Source: Glandiceps talaboti
Taxonomy: Eukaryota; Hemichordata; Enteropneusta; Spengelidae
Assembly (NCBI RefSeq): GCF_964340395.1
Contig: NC_135556.1
Location: 1,346,001 to 1,410,000 of the forward strand
Reading direction: 5' to 3'
DNA: 64,000 bases
Every line of letters begins with the position of its first letter. Position 1 is the stretch's first letter. Positions 1-10,913 of the stretch are shown here, in pieces. The notes beneath the pieces are model-generated. The model worked only from the letters and a program-made list of their open reading frames with translations, did no database searches and was not told the DNA's origin. The position numbers and the translations under genes were made by a program.

Positions 1-1400
1 TCATAGTCTGTCCATGATATGTATTCATAGTCTGTCCATGATATATATTCACAGTCTGTCCATGATATGTATTCATAGTCTGTCCATAATATGTATTCAT
101 AGTCTGTCCATGATATGTATTCACAGTCTGTCCATGATATGTATTCATAGTCTGTCCATGATATATATTCACAGTCTGTCCATGATATGTATTCATAGTC
201 TGTCCATGATATGTATTCACAGTCTGTCCATGATATATATTCACAGTATGTCCATGATATGTATTCATAGTCTGTCCATAATATGTATTCATAGTCTGTC
301 CATGATATGTATTCACAGTCTGTCCATGATATATATTCACAGTCTGTCCATGATATGTATTCACAGTCTGTCCATGATATATATTCATAGTCTGTCCATG
401 ATGTATATTCACAGTCTGTCCATGATATATATTCATAGTCTGTCCATGATGTATATTCACAGTCTGTCCATGATATATATTCATAGTCTGTCCATGATAT
501 GTATTCATAGTCTGTCCTTGATATATATTCACAGTCTGTCCATGATATGTATTCATAGTCTGTCCATGATATATATTCATAGTCTGTCCATGATGTATAT
601 TCATAGTCTGTCCATGATATATATTCACAGTCTGTCCATGATATGTATTCATAGTCTGTCCATGATATATATTCATAGTCTGTCCATGATGTATATTCAT
701 AGTCTGTCCATGATATATATTCATAGTCTGTCCATGATATGTATTCATAGTCTGTCCATGATAAGTATTCACAGTCTGTCCATGATATGTATTCACAGTC
801 TGTCCATGATATGTATTCATAGTCTGTCCATGATATATATCCATAGTCTGTCCATGATATATATTCAGTCTGTCCATGATATATATCCATAGTCTGTCCA
901 TGATATGTATTCACAGTCTGTCCATGATATGTATTTATAGTCTGTCCATGATATGTATTTATAGTCTGTCCATGATATGTATTTATAGTCTGTCCATGAT
1001 ATGTATTCATAGTCTGTCCATGATATATATTCACAGTCTGTCCATGATATGTATTCATAGTCTGTCCATGATATATATTCATAGTCTGTCCATGATATAT
1101 ATTCATAGTCTGTCCATGATATGTATTCATATGTCCATGATATGTATTCATAGACTGTCCTTGATATATATTCATAGTCTGTCCATGATATATATTCAGT
1201 CTGTCCATGATATGTATTCATAGTCTGTCCATGATATGTATTCAGACTGTCCATGATATATATTCATAGTGTGTCCATGATATATATTCATAGTCTGTCA
1301 ATGATATGTATTCATAGTCTGTCCATTATATGTATTCACAGTCTGTCCATGATATGTATTCATAGTCTGTCCATTATATGTATTCATAGTCTGTCCATTA
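1..1400. repeat. 24-bp minisatellite, block 1
   Basis: Tandem units of 24 bp with core CTGTCCATGATAT followed by variable TATTCAYAG. Variants differ at a few positions: ATATGT or ATATAT, CATAG or CACAG, occasional TTTATAG, and occasional units shortened by 2 bp (TTCAGTCTG). The array starts before the window. Because the unit is a multiple of three and lacks stops in several frames, it produces long apparent reading frames on both strands, which are not genes. Confidence 0.95.
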
Positions 1401-1657
1401 TTAATAATAATAATAATTTATTCCCACGTACAAAATAAATGTGATACAGAACAGAACTAAATATCCTTATGTATATACATAAATGTGTTATTCGGGAAAA
1501 GGGTGTGGAAGTAGTTGTTACACAACTAATCGAGTCCTCCCCTCACAAAACATATGACACTCATCGTTTAATTTTGCCCTGTTTCAATCAAGACTATTTA
1601 ACGTGGTAGATGACACATGGAAATACACTGAAATTACAAAATAAATTAACATGAGCT

Positions 1658-3162
1658 CTAGATCCCGAAACAACCAGACTGTAGACATTTTTTAAATTCC
1701 CGCTTAAACCCTGACCTGCATTGTATAGTCCTAATATGCACTGGTATTTTATTCCATAGTTTCGCACCTGCATATTTTATGCTGAATTGGCCCGACCTAT
1801 GTTTTGTTCTTGGAATATTCAAATCGCTTCTCCTGCTTTGCCGTTTTGAATAAGAATGGCTAATTGTAGTGAAGTAATCATGGAAGATGCTTGGTAATCT
1901 TTTATGTAAAACATCATGGACAAACATCGCTAATTGTAGACTGTGTTGTTGAAAAATGTTTAGAATACCGAGCTTTTGAAATAATGGTTCTGAAGGTACA
2001 TTCCATTTGCTAAAAGTCATAATACGAATTAATCGTTTTTGTACAATAAATAATTCATTAAGGTAAGTCGGGTACGTACTCCCCCATACTTCCAGTCCAT
2101 ATGTGATGTGTGGGAGAACAGTGGAGTTATAAAGCATGATAAGTATATGTTGAGGCACAACTTTGCGAATATGTAGGAATATGCCTGTAAGTTTGCTTAT
2201 TTTAGAATTTACAGCAGTTATTTGTGGCTTCCAGGACATACACTGATCAATTGACACTCCAACAAATGATGCAGTATCAGTTTCTTGCAGTATTGTGTCT
2301 TTTATGCGCATAGATCCATGTTATCCACTGTTTTCCTTTTGCTTTTCAGAATTAAGTAATTCGTTTTAGCTAGATTTATCGTCAGCTTATTCGCATCACA
2401 CCAATTTGTGATATTTGTTAATTCATAGCTCATTGATGTCATATCAATAATATTACTTCTATCAGTAAAAGTATGGAATAAATTTGAATCATTGGCATAC
2501 AATCTAAAGTCAAATAAATCGGAAGATAGTGGTATATCATTAATATATACAAGAAAAAGTGTAGGTCCTAGTATTGAGCCTTGGGGAACACCACAAGTAA
2601 TTGCCCGTTTGGAGAATTAACACCATTTATACCTACAAACTGATACCTGAAAGTGAGATAATCTTTTAGCCATTGAAGGGGCAAACCTCGTATTCCATAA
2701 TATTCTAATTTCAGTATTAGAATATCATGATTTATGGTGTCAAACGCTTTCGAAAAATCAATGAATAACCCAAGTGTTGGATTTCCCTTATCAATTTCTT
2801 CAAGAAGATGTTGGGTGAGGCTGATCAAAGACAGTTTGGTGCCATGTTGCTTCCGAAAACCATATTGGTGTTTGTAAAATGTGTTGTTTTTCTCACAGAA
2901 GTTTAACATTTGATTATTAACCATTTTTTCAAAAATTTTGCTAAGTAAAGGCAAAATAGAAATTGGTCTATAATTTCCTGTGTTTTCTGTGTTTCCCTTT
3001 TTAAATATAGGGACAACCCGTGCTATTTTTAGAGCATTTGGGAATTTACCTTTTGTGAATGACAAATTCAAAACGTGGCACAGTGGTTTCGATATATGAT
3101 CAGCCGAATCCCTTATGAGTTTTACACTAATATTGTCGTAACCGGTTGCCTTGGCAATATCT
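1658..3162 (-). pseudogene. Reverse transcriptase part of the CR1/L2-like LINE, broken
   Basis: Motifs in order: ARVVPIFKKG, NYRPISILPLLSKIFEK, QYGFRKQHGT, FIDFSKAFDTINHDILI (motif A), GVPQGSILGPTLF (motif B, seen after a frame change near 2605) and LYANDSNLF at the catalytic box. The usual YADD is YAND, so the first of the paired aspartates is replaced by asparagine. A second frame change falls near 2305, after which the C-terminal region (YGLEVWGS, LWNKIPVHIR) runs to the stop at 1658. Two frameshifts and the Asp-to-Asn change show loss of function. Confidence 0.85.
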
Positions 3163-3171
3163 AGAGATAAG

Positions 3172-4671
3172 ATAATATATAATAATAATATAATATAATA
3201 AGTTTATTTAGTACTTTGGCCACTGGCCTATGGTACAAAAAATATAAAGTTACATAAACGGACACTTGAGGTTCTCAAGCAATACAATAATAATAAACCC
3301 CAAATCATACAAAGAAAAAAGAAGTCAAAAGGAAATGTTGTATGGCTGATACATTACTCGTTGAAATTATCCCGCATTTTGAATGCTGCATATAGAAAGC
3401 ATGCAACATTTTTCACAGTTGGGATATTGTCAGTATTCATGAGTCTTACAAACTTGTCAAAATGAGGCTGGTTACGATAATACAGAGGAATAAACTTGCG
3501 TCTGATTTCTGAATATAAAGGACAGCAAAGTAAAAAATGATACTCATCCTCAACTGATGTCTTGCAAAAGGTACAGAAACGTCTCTCTTAAGGTCTTAGC
3601 TCTTCTACCAATTTCAATGTGAAGGTTATGAGCCGACAAACGGAATCTAGACAAAATACCCCGGAGGTGAGGTTCATCCAGTTGTAAAAGGTAACACTCC
3701 ATATTAAATGATGGCTTAAAAGTCAGATACGTTTGGAGTTTAGGACATTCTCTTATGTTTGCTAACCAATACTGGGCATCGATGTCCTTACATCTTTGTT
3801 GAAATACCTTAAGAAATGTCACCTCATCGCCTGCACCTTGATTAACCCAAACTTCACCAAAGCCATAGGTATACAAAAGGTGTTTCACAGATGTTGCCCA
3901 ACAAGGTTGGTCATTGTGTGTTTTACCGTATTGAAATTGATAACAATGATAGACATGCCTGCTATGGTCCATGCTTAAAATGTGTAACCAATACTTTAAG
4001 ATTCGAGAATACAATGTAATTTTCAGCAAGTGACGACCTGTTTCTCCTCTAACTCCTAGATTTGAAGTATGACTATTAACTTTTAAAACAAATCTACAAT
4101 AACTGTGGTGTACTTTTTCAATGTCTGGTGCACTGTGAAATCCCCATATTTCACTTCCATATGTTAGGATTGGCAAAATTTTCTTGTCAAATAATGTAAA
4201 TAAAACATCAACTGGAAGATTTCTATAACGACTGAGATGTTTCTTTAAAGCAAAAATACATTTGGAAGCTTGATTTGCAATCGTTTGCTGTGCAAGGAAC
4301 CATATGCACCAAAAGAAGAAAACACGACACCAAGGTAATTGTAAAAAGAGACAACTTCATCGTTTCTACCATTATAAACCCAATGCTCGTATCTTTTCAA
4401 AATCCCTCCACGTCTAAAAACAATTATCTTAGTTTTAGAGAGGAGACAATGCAGGTCTTGACGCGGCGAAGGTTCCAATTTTCGCTCTATATTCCTCTAA
4501 GGCGATACCCATAGCGACAAAAACAGCATACGGTGTTTGCTATTACCTTTATCCTTGACTTCAGTTACTTTACAGGGATAGGCACTTCTGAAAACGGGTA
4601 TTTTTTGTGTTTTCCTCACGAGCTGCTGTACATAGGCTGTTACTCCGCTAACGCCCTCTAGTGTCTACGAC
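3172..4671 (-). mobile_element. Nested 5'-truncated LINE fragment with 9-bp target-site duplication
   Basis: This segment separates the endonuclease and RT of the older LINE and is flanked by identical AGAGATAAG copies at 3163-3171 and 4672-4680. It is oriented minus, with a 3' tail of AT-rich trinucleotides (3172-3205). Coding remains are the C-terminal end of another LINE lineage: a palm/thumb segment (KTKIIVFRRGG, YNYLGVVFSS) at 4245-4478 and, after a one-base shift near 4305, FDKKILPILTYGSEIWG and RGETGRHLLK down to 3550. It lacks the RT catalytic core, as expected of 5' truncation. The same C-terminal type occurs in the LINEs at 6794-10913 and 31900-33090. Confidence 0.88.
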
Positions 4672-6143
4672 AGAGATAAGAGCATCGTTTTGACATCCTC
4701 TTCAATTACAGGTTGTAGGAAAAAGGTATTCGAAGCATTACAACCGAGATATGACATATGATCAGGTATCGTTGAAAGTGAAGTGTTAATTTTCTCAGCA
4801 AGATTTGGTCCAATACTAACAAAGAAATCATTAAAATCTTCCACCATATCTTGCAAATGAGTATGAGTCACAGTATCATTCCCAGACACACGCTTCAATT
4901 GATTTGGAATTTTGATTTGATTACATTTCTGTTTCCCAATTAGTTCAGAGATAACTCCCCATGTTTCTTTCATATTGTTCTGCAAAGATACAAAAGTGTT
5001 TGTATAGTAATACTTTTTAGCTTTCCTTAGAACACTCGTTAAAATATTTCTGTACCTTTTGAAATGACTCAGAGTTGGTTCTCGGAAATTATTTTTGATA
5101 AGTTTTCTGTACATAGCATGTTTCTTCTTTATTGATTTCCTAATTGCGTTCGTTATCCAGGGTTTGTCGTTTCTTTTCTTTTTACCCCGCCGCATGGATT
5201 TCAGTGGGGCATACTTTGAAGCAACTTCGAGAAACCGTGTACAGAAATAGTTATACGAGTCATTAACATCCTGGCAATTCAAAACACCATCCCAGGATTC
5301 ACTCTCAATTTCCCTAGCAAATTCATCCTTATCATATTTTGAAAAATCCCTTACAAGATTGCATGCATTGCCTGTGTCTGAGAATGAGATATCTACATTA
5401 TTGAAAAAGGTAAAGATTGGAACATGGTCAGAAACATCGACTAGAATAGTGCCAGAATCAGTGTGGACATAACTCATATTCGTACAGAGGTGGTCAATTA
5501 TTGTTTCAGATCTATCTGTTACACGGGTAGGAGTTCTAATAGTTTGTTCAAAATGCAAAAACGATAGTGTGTTTAGCAGTTTCTCAGAATTACTAGACGA
5601 CTTTGCCACATCAATATTAAAATCTCCTGTAATTATGGATCCATGATACTTGTGATTAAGTTCATGCAATGTCCTACCAAGATCCTCTATGAATGAGTCG
5701 GCATTACTACTGGGTGGTCTATAAATAATAGCCACCAAATACGTTTTGCCCTTTTCTATGAATTCAATCCACATTGATTCAGCATTACAAATTGAAATAT
5801 TACTTAATAAATGGTATTGAACGGAAGAATGTATGTACACCCCAACGCCACCACCCCTACCATGCTCCCTACAACTAATTTCAAGTTGATAGTTTGGCAA
5901 ATTATACAGTTGCTTATTTTCTACCTGCCATATTTCAGTCAAGGCAATGAATGTAAATTTGTTATCAATGCTTTCCTCATACACACATTGAAGTTCGTTG
6001 TAGTTCTTTTTTAGAGACCTGACATTAATGTGAGAGACGGATAGTACATTGTTTTTGTTGGAGTATTTGTAATTAAATTCGGAAACAGAGTGGCTATCAC
6101 TACAGATTGCAAAGCCACTTGAGTCAACACTGTTCATCGACAC
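4665..6143 (-). CDS. LINE ORF2 N-terminal part: APE-type endonuclease and linker
   Basis: A 492-codon open frame. Endonuclease/exonuclease/phosphatase signatures are in order: HINVRSL (Asn40), LTEIW (Glu70), IIYRPPSS (about 139-146), TGDFNID (Asp174, Asn176) and DVSDHVPIF (Asp239, His240). All expected catalytic positions are present, so this domain would nick target DNA if expressed. A basic linker (RRGKKKRNDKPW, KKHAMYRKL) leads towards the RT. The frame ends at 4665 only because another LINE is inserted at 4671; with the insertion and one target copy removed, the frame runs straight into the RT at 3162. Confidence 0.85.
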   Translation of the reverse strand: MSMNSVDSSGFAICSDSHSVSEFNYKYSNKNNVLSVSHINVRSLKKNYNELQCVYEESIDNKFTFIALTEIWQVENKQLYNLPNYQLEISCREHGRGGGVGVYIHSSVQYHLLSNISICNAESMWIEFIEKGKTYLVAIIYRPPSSNADSFIEDLGRTLHELNHKYHGSIITGDFNIDVAKSSSNSEKLLNTLSFLHFEQTIRTPTRVTDRSETIIDHLCTNMSYVHTDSGTILVDVSDHVPIFTFFNNVDISFSDTGNACNLVRDFSKYDKDEFAREIESESWDGVLNCQDVNDSYNYFCTRFLEVASKYAPLKSMRRGKKKRNDKPWITNAIRKSIKKKHAMYRKLIKNNFREPTLSHFKRYRNILTSVLRKAKKYYYTNTFVSLQNNMKETWGVISELIGKQKCNQIKIPNQLKRVSGNDTVTHTHLQDMVEDFNDFFVSIGPNLAEKINTSLSTIPDHMSYLGCNASNTFFLQPVIEEDVKTMLLSLS

Positions 6144-6186
6144 TCAGAGTTCAAGAAACCTTGTAATGTTACTGTGTACTGACGAC

Positions 6187-6660
6187 TCACCGAACTTTAT
6201 GCAAATCGTTTCCATGCCGAATAATTATTGAAGCCGCACCTTGCTGTTTCCGTACATAAATGTTCCCATTATATGTCCAAAGAAACTTGTAACCGTGCTC
6301 TTTACGTCGTTTATTTACTTCCCTCTGTAGGTTTCGTTTGAATGCTGTAAGGTTTTCGTTAATGTAGATCTTGTTCTTGGTAGAGAAGCCAATCTTGTCT
6401 GTTGTAACGTCTTTAATCTTTCTTCTGTCTTGGTATACTGTGTCTCGTTTTCTCCTGCTGGCAAACTTGACAATGATAGGTCGAGGTATGGTCGGGTATT
6501 TGATTTTTGTGTATCGTAGTGTCCGATTCTATGAGTCACTTCAATGTCTGAAATATTGATGTCTTTGTCGACTTTCTGGAGCACCGCTAATGTTAATTTA
6601 TGTCATCAGTCTTGCCGGCCGGTGTTTCTGGGATGCCGTGGATTTCTAAGTTTTCTCGCC
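6187..6660 (-). pseudogene. ORF1 C-terminal fragment of the CR1/L2-like LINE
   Basis: The minus-strand frame reads NISDIEVTHRIG, then after a one-base shift near 6515-6530 PTIPRPIIVKFASRRKRD, KNKIYINENLTAFKR and GYKFLWTYNGNIYVRKQQG, ending in TGA at 6187-6189. This pattern (HRIG, RPIIVKF, YINENLT) is that of LINE ORF1 proteins with an L1-ORF1/Transposase_22-like RNA-binding C-terminal region. The 5' end is cut off at the junction with the minisatellite near 6662. It overlaps no other reading frame and precedes the endonuclease ORF by about 40 bp. Confidence 0.75.
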
Positions 6661-6663
6661 GAC

Positions 6664-6793
6664 TGTATGATATGTATTCATAGTCTGTCCATGAAATATA
6701 TTCACAGGCTGTCCATTATATGTATTCATAGTCTGTCCATGATATGTATTCACAGTCTGTCCATGATATGTATTCACAGTCTCTCCATGATAT
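6664..6793. repeat. 24-bp minisatellite, block 2 (between two LINEs)
   Basis: About five units of the same 24-bp repeat (ATTCATAGTCTGTCC type) separate the 5' end of one LINE from the 3' tail of the next. This shows that the two LINEs are independent insertions in one array. Confidence 0.92.
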
Positions 6794-7305
6794 TATTTAT
6801 TATTTATTAAGCCGCGTACACAAGAAGTGACATTGGCAAGAAAATATACTGATGTTTACAATGTCTTGAAAATATTAAGTATATCACTGAGATATTTAGC
6901 TGTGACACTTGCTAGAGTATCATCTACAAATGAAAAAAATGTATTTAAATAGAGAATGATTATCAAATTTAAGTAACTGCGACTGTAAACTAAATAAAAT
7001 GTCCAAGTATTCATCTCTTATCTTCTGAATTTTTTCATTTTTACACAGTAATGCACAGTGAAATTCATAATCTCTGTTTCGTTTCAATATTCTTGTAACG
7101 GCCAGTTTCAATTGGCAATATATGGTTTGAAATCCTTAGTTTTGTAACAGCTATTCTATCAAAATGTGTTTCTAACAACAGATAAATATTTTTCACATTG
7201 AAAAGTTAACTTAAGTTTTGAATAAACATGAAGTTTGTTGTTACTTGCCACAGATTTCTTCCACATGTCAATACATTTTGATTTCCAAGAATCGTTTAAC
7301 TTTCT

Positions 7306-9350
7306 TTAATATAGTAGGCAATTTATAATTCTTACAACTATAACATGGGAACAGTTACAAAATGAAAATACTGAATGAACAAAATCAAGATATATGGACT
7401 GGTGTTTTTCATGCAACCCCATTTCTAATTTGTATGCATAATCAAGTAAAGATGCCTCTTTAACTTGTTTTAACCGAAACCAATATTTGACAACATTTTC
7501 AATAACAGTAATTAATAATGGAAAACGACCTAATTCACCTAAACATGCATGAATACATTTTGTTTTGTAAGCTCCAAGCATATATCTGCATGCTTTTATG
7601 TGTGTTGATTCAATATCATTGATCAAGGCTTAAGAAAGTACTCATTGAATTTGCCAACATCAACTCTACGGAATATGTAGGCACCCCAAACTTCAGATCC
7701 GTATAATAATATTGGTTTGACCAAAGAGTCAAAGAGATGCAATTGAACATCAACTGAAGCTCCATTATGTGTATTCAGTACGTTAGTGTAAGCAAACAGA
7801 ACTCTCAAAGCTTTATTCGTCAAAGCCACTCTAGTATTTTTGAAATTTCCTGAAGGGGTTAATGAAATACCTAAATAAGCGTATGATGCAACAATATCCA
7901 CTCTTTCATTATAAATAAAGAAACTATATTTAAGTGGTTTAAAATTAGCATTGAACACCGTAACTTTTGTCTTTTTAAGACTCACTGTTAGTTGTCATTT
8001 GTTGCAAAAGGATTCAAGTAATCTGAGTGAATGTTGTAAACCATGACTAGAAGTTGACAACAGCACAATATCATCAGCGAACATAAGGATCGGTAATTTC
8101 TTATCTAGCAAAAAGGGAGGATCAATACATTTTCTGTTAAGTAACATTGGCAAATCATTAATAAATAGGTTGAACAGTGTGGGACTTAGATTACAACCTT
8201 GACTGGTACCAATACGAGAAGAAAAGAAATCGGTATAACCAGTTGAGAGTTTGATACAAGACTGAATATTATCATAAATACACTTGATGATATTCAAAAA
8301 ATTACTACTGAAACCTTGTTTTGATAATTTGTAGAACAATCCTAAATGCAAAACACTATCAAAAGATTTCTTAAGATCTACAAAACAAGCAAACACATGT
8401 TTTGATCTACTTTTTTGTTTGTAGAAGTTAATCAATGTCTTTAAAACAAATACATGATCTGATGTACAACAACCTTTCTGAAAACCTATCTGCTCACAAT
8501 TCAACAAGTTATTCTTCTGAATGAAAATCTGAATTCGATTATTTAAAATAACAGTAAAAAGTTTACCAACACAACTACTTATAGTAATCCCTCTATAATT
8601 TGAAGGGTCATCTTTTGAACCGGACTTACGAATAGGGACAATGTAACCTTTACTCCAAATAGATGGAAATATTTTACTTTTCATAATTGTATTAAAAAGT
8701 TTAAGTAAAGCAGGCATTAGTATGGCTGAACCACATTTCAACATTTCATTTAATATCCCATCATCCCCACAAACTTTACCTGATTTAAGTGTTTTATTGC
8801 AGCAGAAACTTCGGTATCACTAATAGAAGAATCAAGTATCTCATTAAAGGAAAAATCAAAACCATTACTGAGCTTACTCTTGACTTTCGCTTCAAAATTA
8901 TCATCAAAATATTTAGAGCATAATCCTTTTTTTCAGTAAGTTAACCAAGTTCCAAAATTTTTTAGGATCATTTTTCTCAGCATCGGCAATAACAGACAGC
9001 GTATTTTCTCTAAATTTTCTTTTACTATAACGCAATTGCTTTGTGTATATTTTCTTATATTGAAAGAACATTCCCCTTAAAATTGGATCATTTGGAGATT
9101 TCTGCAGTAATTTTCCAATCCTAATGATATCTTTCTTCAAACGATAGCAGGAACTGTTATACCAAGGCTTACTAGTTTTTCACTTGTTATTCCGTGATTC
9201 CTTTCTGAGATGTTTACAAGCAGAGTGAACAGTATAAGTAAAGTCACTAACTAATGAATTAATACCAGTCATATCAGTTTCATAATTCTTACTGACTAAG
9301 TTATTGAAATAACATTTGACTACTGGATCTGTCAAACCCTTGACAAAATT
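7306..9350 (-). pseudogene. Linker, reverse transcriptase and C-terminal region of the second LINE, broken
   Basis: The linker (DPKKFWNLVNLLKK, about 8920) is followed by the RT: GYIVPIRKSG, NYRGITISSCVGKLF, EQIGFQKGCCTSDHV, FVDLKKSFDSV (motif A), GTSQGCNLSPTLFN (motif B) and LMFADDIVLLS (catalytic box intact, near 8070). Breaks: a one-base shift near 8785, an in-frame TGA at 7995-7997 (in FCNK-stop-QLTV, where Trp is expected) and a shift near 7626. The C-terminal region has KTKVTVFN, YAYLGISLTPSG and PILLYGSEVWGAY. The catalytic residues survive, but the frame does not. Confidence 0.83.
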
Positions 9351-9629
9351 GTCGGTGGGTTGTCGGTGGCTGAGTGGTTAAACCACTTGCCTCTTAGCAC
9401 TGCGGTCGGGGTTCGAACCCCATTCAGGGTTCGATTAAATTTACCACACTGTAAGTAAGAAGAGTGTCGTTCAGTTTGACTCTACCGAACAACGCAGGTT
9501 TTCCCCGGGTACTCCGGTTTCCTCCTGCATTAACACTGAACCCATGAGCGATGGCCCTCACTGGACTTCTTGGGAGACAAGTGTTTATATGCTTAAAGAA
9601 CTATCCAGTATAAATAAAGATTATTATTA
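9351..9629 (+). mobile_element. tRNA-derived SINE inserted in the LINE
   Basis: A plus-strand insertion opposite to the LINE. The head has a pol III A-box-like TGGCTGAGTGG (9367-9377) and a B box GGTTCGAACCC (9410-9420), 32 bp apart, as in a tRNA gene. A central body with CCCCGGGTACTCCGG follows, and then a tail ATAAAGATTATTATTA. The first 10 bp (TTGTCGGTGG) are duplicated at the start. A clear target duplication is not visible; AAAAT on both sides is a weak candidate. It splits the LINE between endonuclease and RT, so it is younger than the LINE. Confidence 0.82.
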
Positions 9630-10572
9630 AAATGGTTAGGATCTGACCACACAAAAGATTGGTGTGAATCATTAAGATTAGAACTACGAGTATTCACTAC
9701 ATCTATCTGAGTATGTGGTAACCTAAACCCAACAGAAATCATACAATGATCAGAAAAATGAGTTGGATAATCAACATGAAAATAAGTGCAAAAATATAAA
9801 GCATCGTGACTAACAAGGCCATAGTCAACTGTACTAAAACCATTAAAATGATGACAAGTTGGCGTTCCTAAAAAATCACCATTCATACGTCCATTCAAAA
9901 TAACTAGTTTAATCCCTGTACATAAAGAAACAAGTTTTCTACCAAAACTGTTTATAACATTATCCTTATTATTCCTCTTAACAATATCATCACAGTCATT
10001 TTGAACATTTATGGGGAGGCAGTCAGTTATACAATCTTCTAACAAGCCAATTCGTGCGTTAAAATCACCAAAAATCAAAATTTTCCCAGCAGAAAGATAG
10101 GAGTGAAGATCATTCTCTAAAAATTCAAAAGGGTCAACATCAGGAGCTACTCTCTTCATTCCCTTTATATAACTAGCATTCTCTGGTGGAAAGTATAAAA
10201 CACACACAAATAGATCATGATTTAAATTGAAAAAAGTTTTTTCCAATTTTAACCAAACAGCAAAATCATGTTTTCTCGGCAGTATTTTTACACCTGCCCT
10301 GAGAGAATTTTTCACAAAAAAACACAAATACCTCCATAATTTCTCCTTCCTACAACACCTGTAGATCTACTTGAATTATAACAATAATAATCTTCGATTG
10401 CAAAGCTCTGATTTGGTGAAGACCAAGATTCAACAATACCAAAAATATCAAATCTTTTAACTTGATTTAAGAAACCTAAGTCGGATAATTTATTCTTATT
10501 AAGACCTTGAATATTCCAACAAGCCAGATTTAAATCTGATTTATGAACAACCATTCCAACATTGATAACCAT
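9630..10572 (-). pseudogene. APE-type endonuclease of the second LINE, frameshifted
   Basis: The N-terminal part (LNLACWNIQGLNKNKL, IFGIVESW) is in one frame to about 10312. The rest (LIFGDFNARIGLLED, STVDYGLVSHDALYF, HFSDHCMISVGFRL) is in another. The shift falls on an A-run at 10314-10322, a likely slippage site. Asn/Glu, GDFN and SDH catalytic signatures of the EEP nuclease family are all visible. The frame is then cut by the SINE at 9629. Confidence 0.8.
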
Positions 10573-10913
10573 GTCAAGGGAATATAACAGTAATGTAAAT
10601 ATTTCAAATCAAGATGATACCACATGGCAAAGAAGTTGAGAGAGAAAGAGAGTGAGTGGAAAAAACCCAAAAAACAAACAAACACAAATATATACATTAT
10701 ACATACACATATACATACACACATACATACATATACATATACACATACATACACATATACACATATAAAAATACATAAACAAATCAATAAATAAAATAAA
10801 AGTATCTTATCCACCATAAATCAGATAGATTTGCAATAACTACAGAAATATAGAAGTAATGTATCTACTCTTATCAAGTTAGCATGGGCATTGTGCCTTA
10901 AGAACCCTTTGAA

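Larger units (their letters stand above)
1401..6663 (-). mobile_element. CR1/L2-like LINE, 5'-truncated, inserted in the 24-bp minisatellite
   Basis: Minus-strand non-LTR retrotransposon. From 5' to 3' (descending coordinates): the end of ORF1 (6187-6660), an apurinic-type endonuclease (up to 6143), reverse transcriptase (interrupted at 4671-3172 by another LINE), a C-terminal region ending at 1658, a 3' UTR, and an AAT-type microsatellite tail at about 1401-1425. The minisatellite stops at CTGTCCAT on the left and resumes at TGATATGTATTC on the right, nearly in register, so the element inserted into an existing array. The copy is dead: ORF1 is truncated and frameshifted, and the RT has two frameshifts and a substituted catalytic residue. 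Confidence 0.88.
6794..10913 (-). mobile_element. Near full-length LINE inserted in the 24-bp minisatellite
   Basis: Minus-strand non-LTR element of about 4.1 kb: a 5' region with an ATAC-type microsatellite (10680-10770), endonuclease (10572-9593), a SINE insertion (9629-9351), linker, RT (8912-7995), a C-terminal region (to about 7306), a 3' UTR and an AT-rich tail (6794-6815). CATGATAT flanks both ends (6786-6793 and 10914-10921), fitting an 8-bp target duplication, although the motif is also part of the minisatellite unit. No ORF1 was recognised. It is the same broad lineage as the nested fragment (PILLYGSEVWG near 7690). Clade (I, RTE or other) not settled. Confidence 0.85.

Noticed and set aside
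14-892. Long open frames (up to 292 codons) in the 24-bp repeat, reading IHSLSMIC/IHSLSMIY or YHGQTMNT
   Set aside because: The unit length is a multiple of three and lacks stops in several frames on both strands, so open frames follow automatically. No signal peptide, splice context or codon bias supports translation, and indel units break the frames at random.
9361-9420. A functional tRNA gene
   Set aside because: A and B boxes are present, but the 3' half continues into a SINE body and an ATT tail. The cloverleaf is not clean, and the sequence interrupts a LINE.
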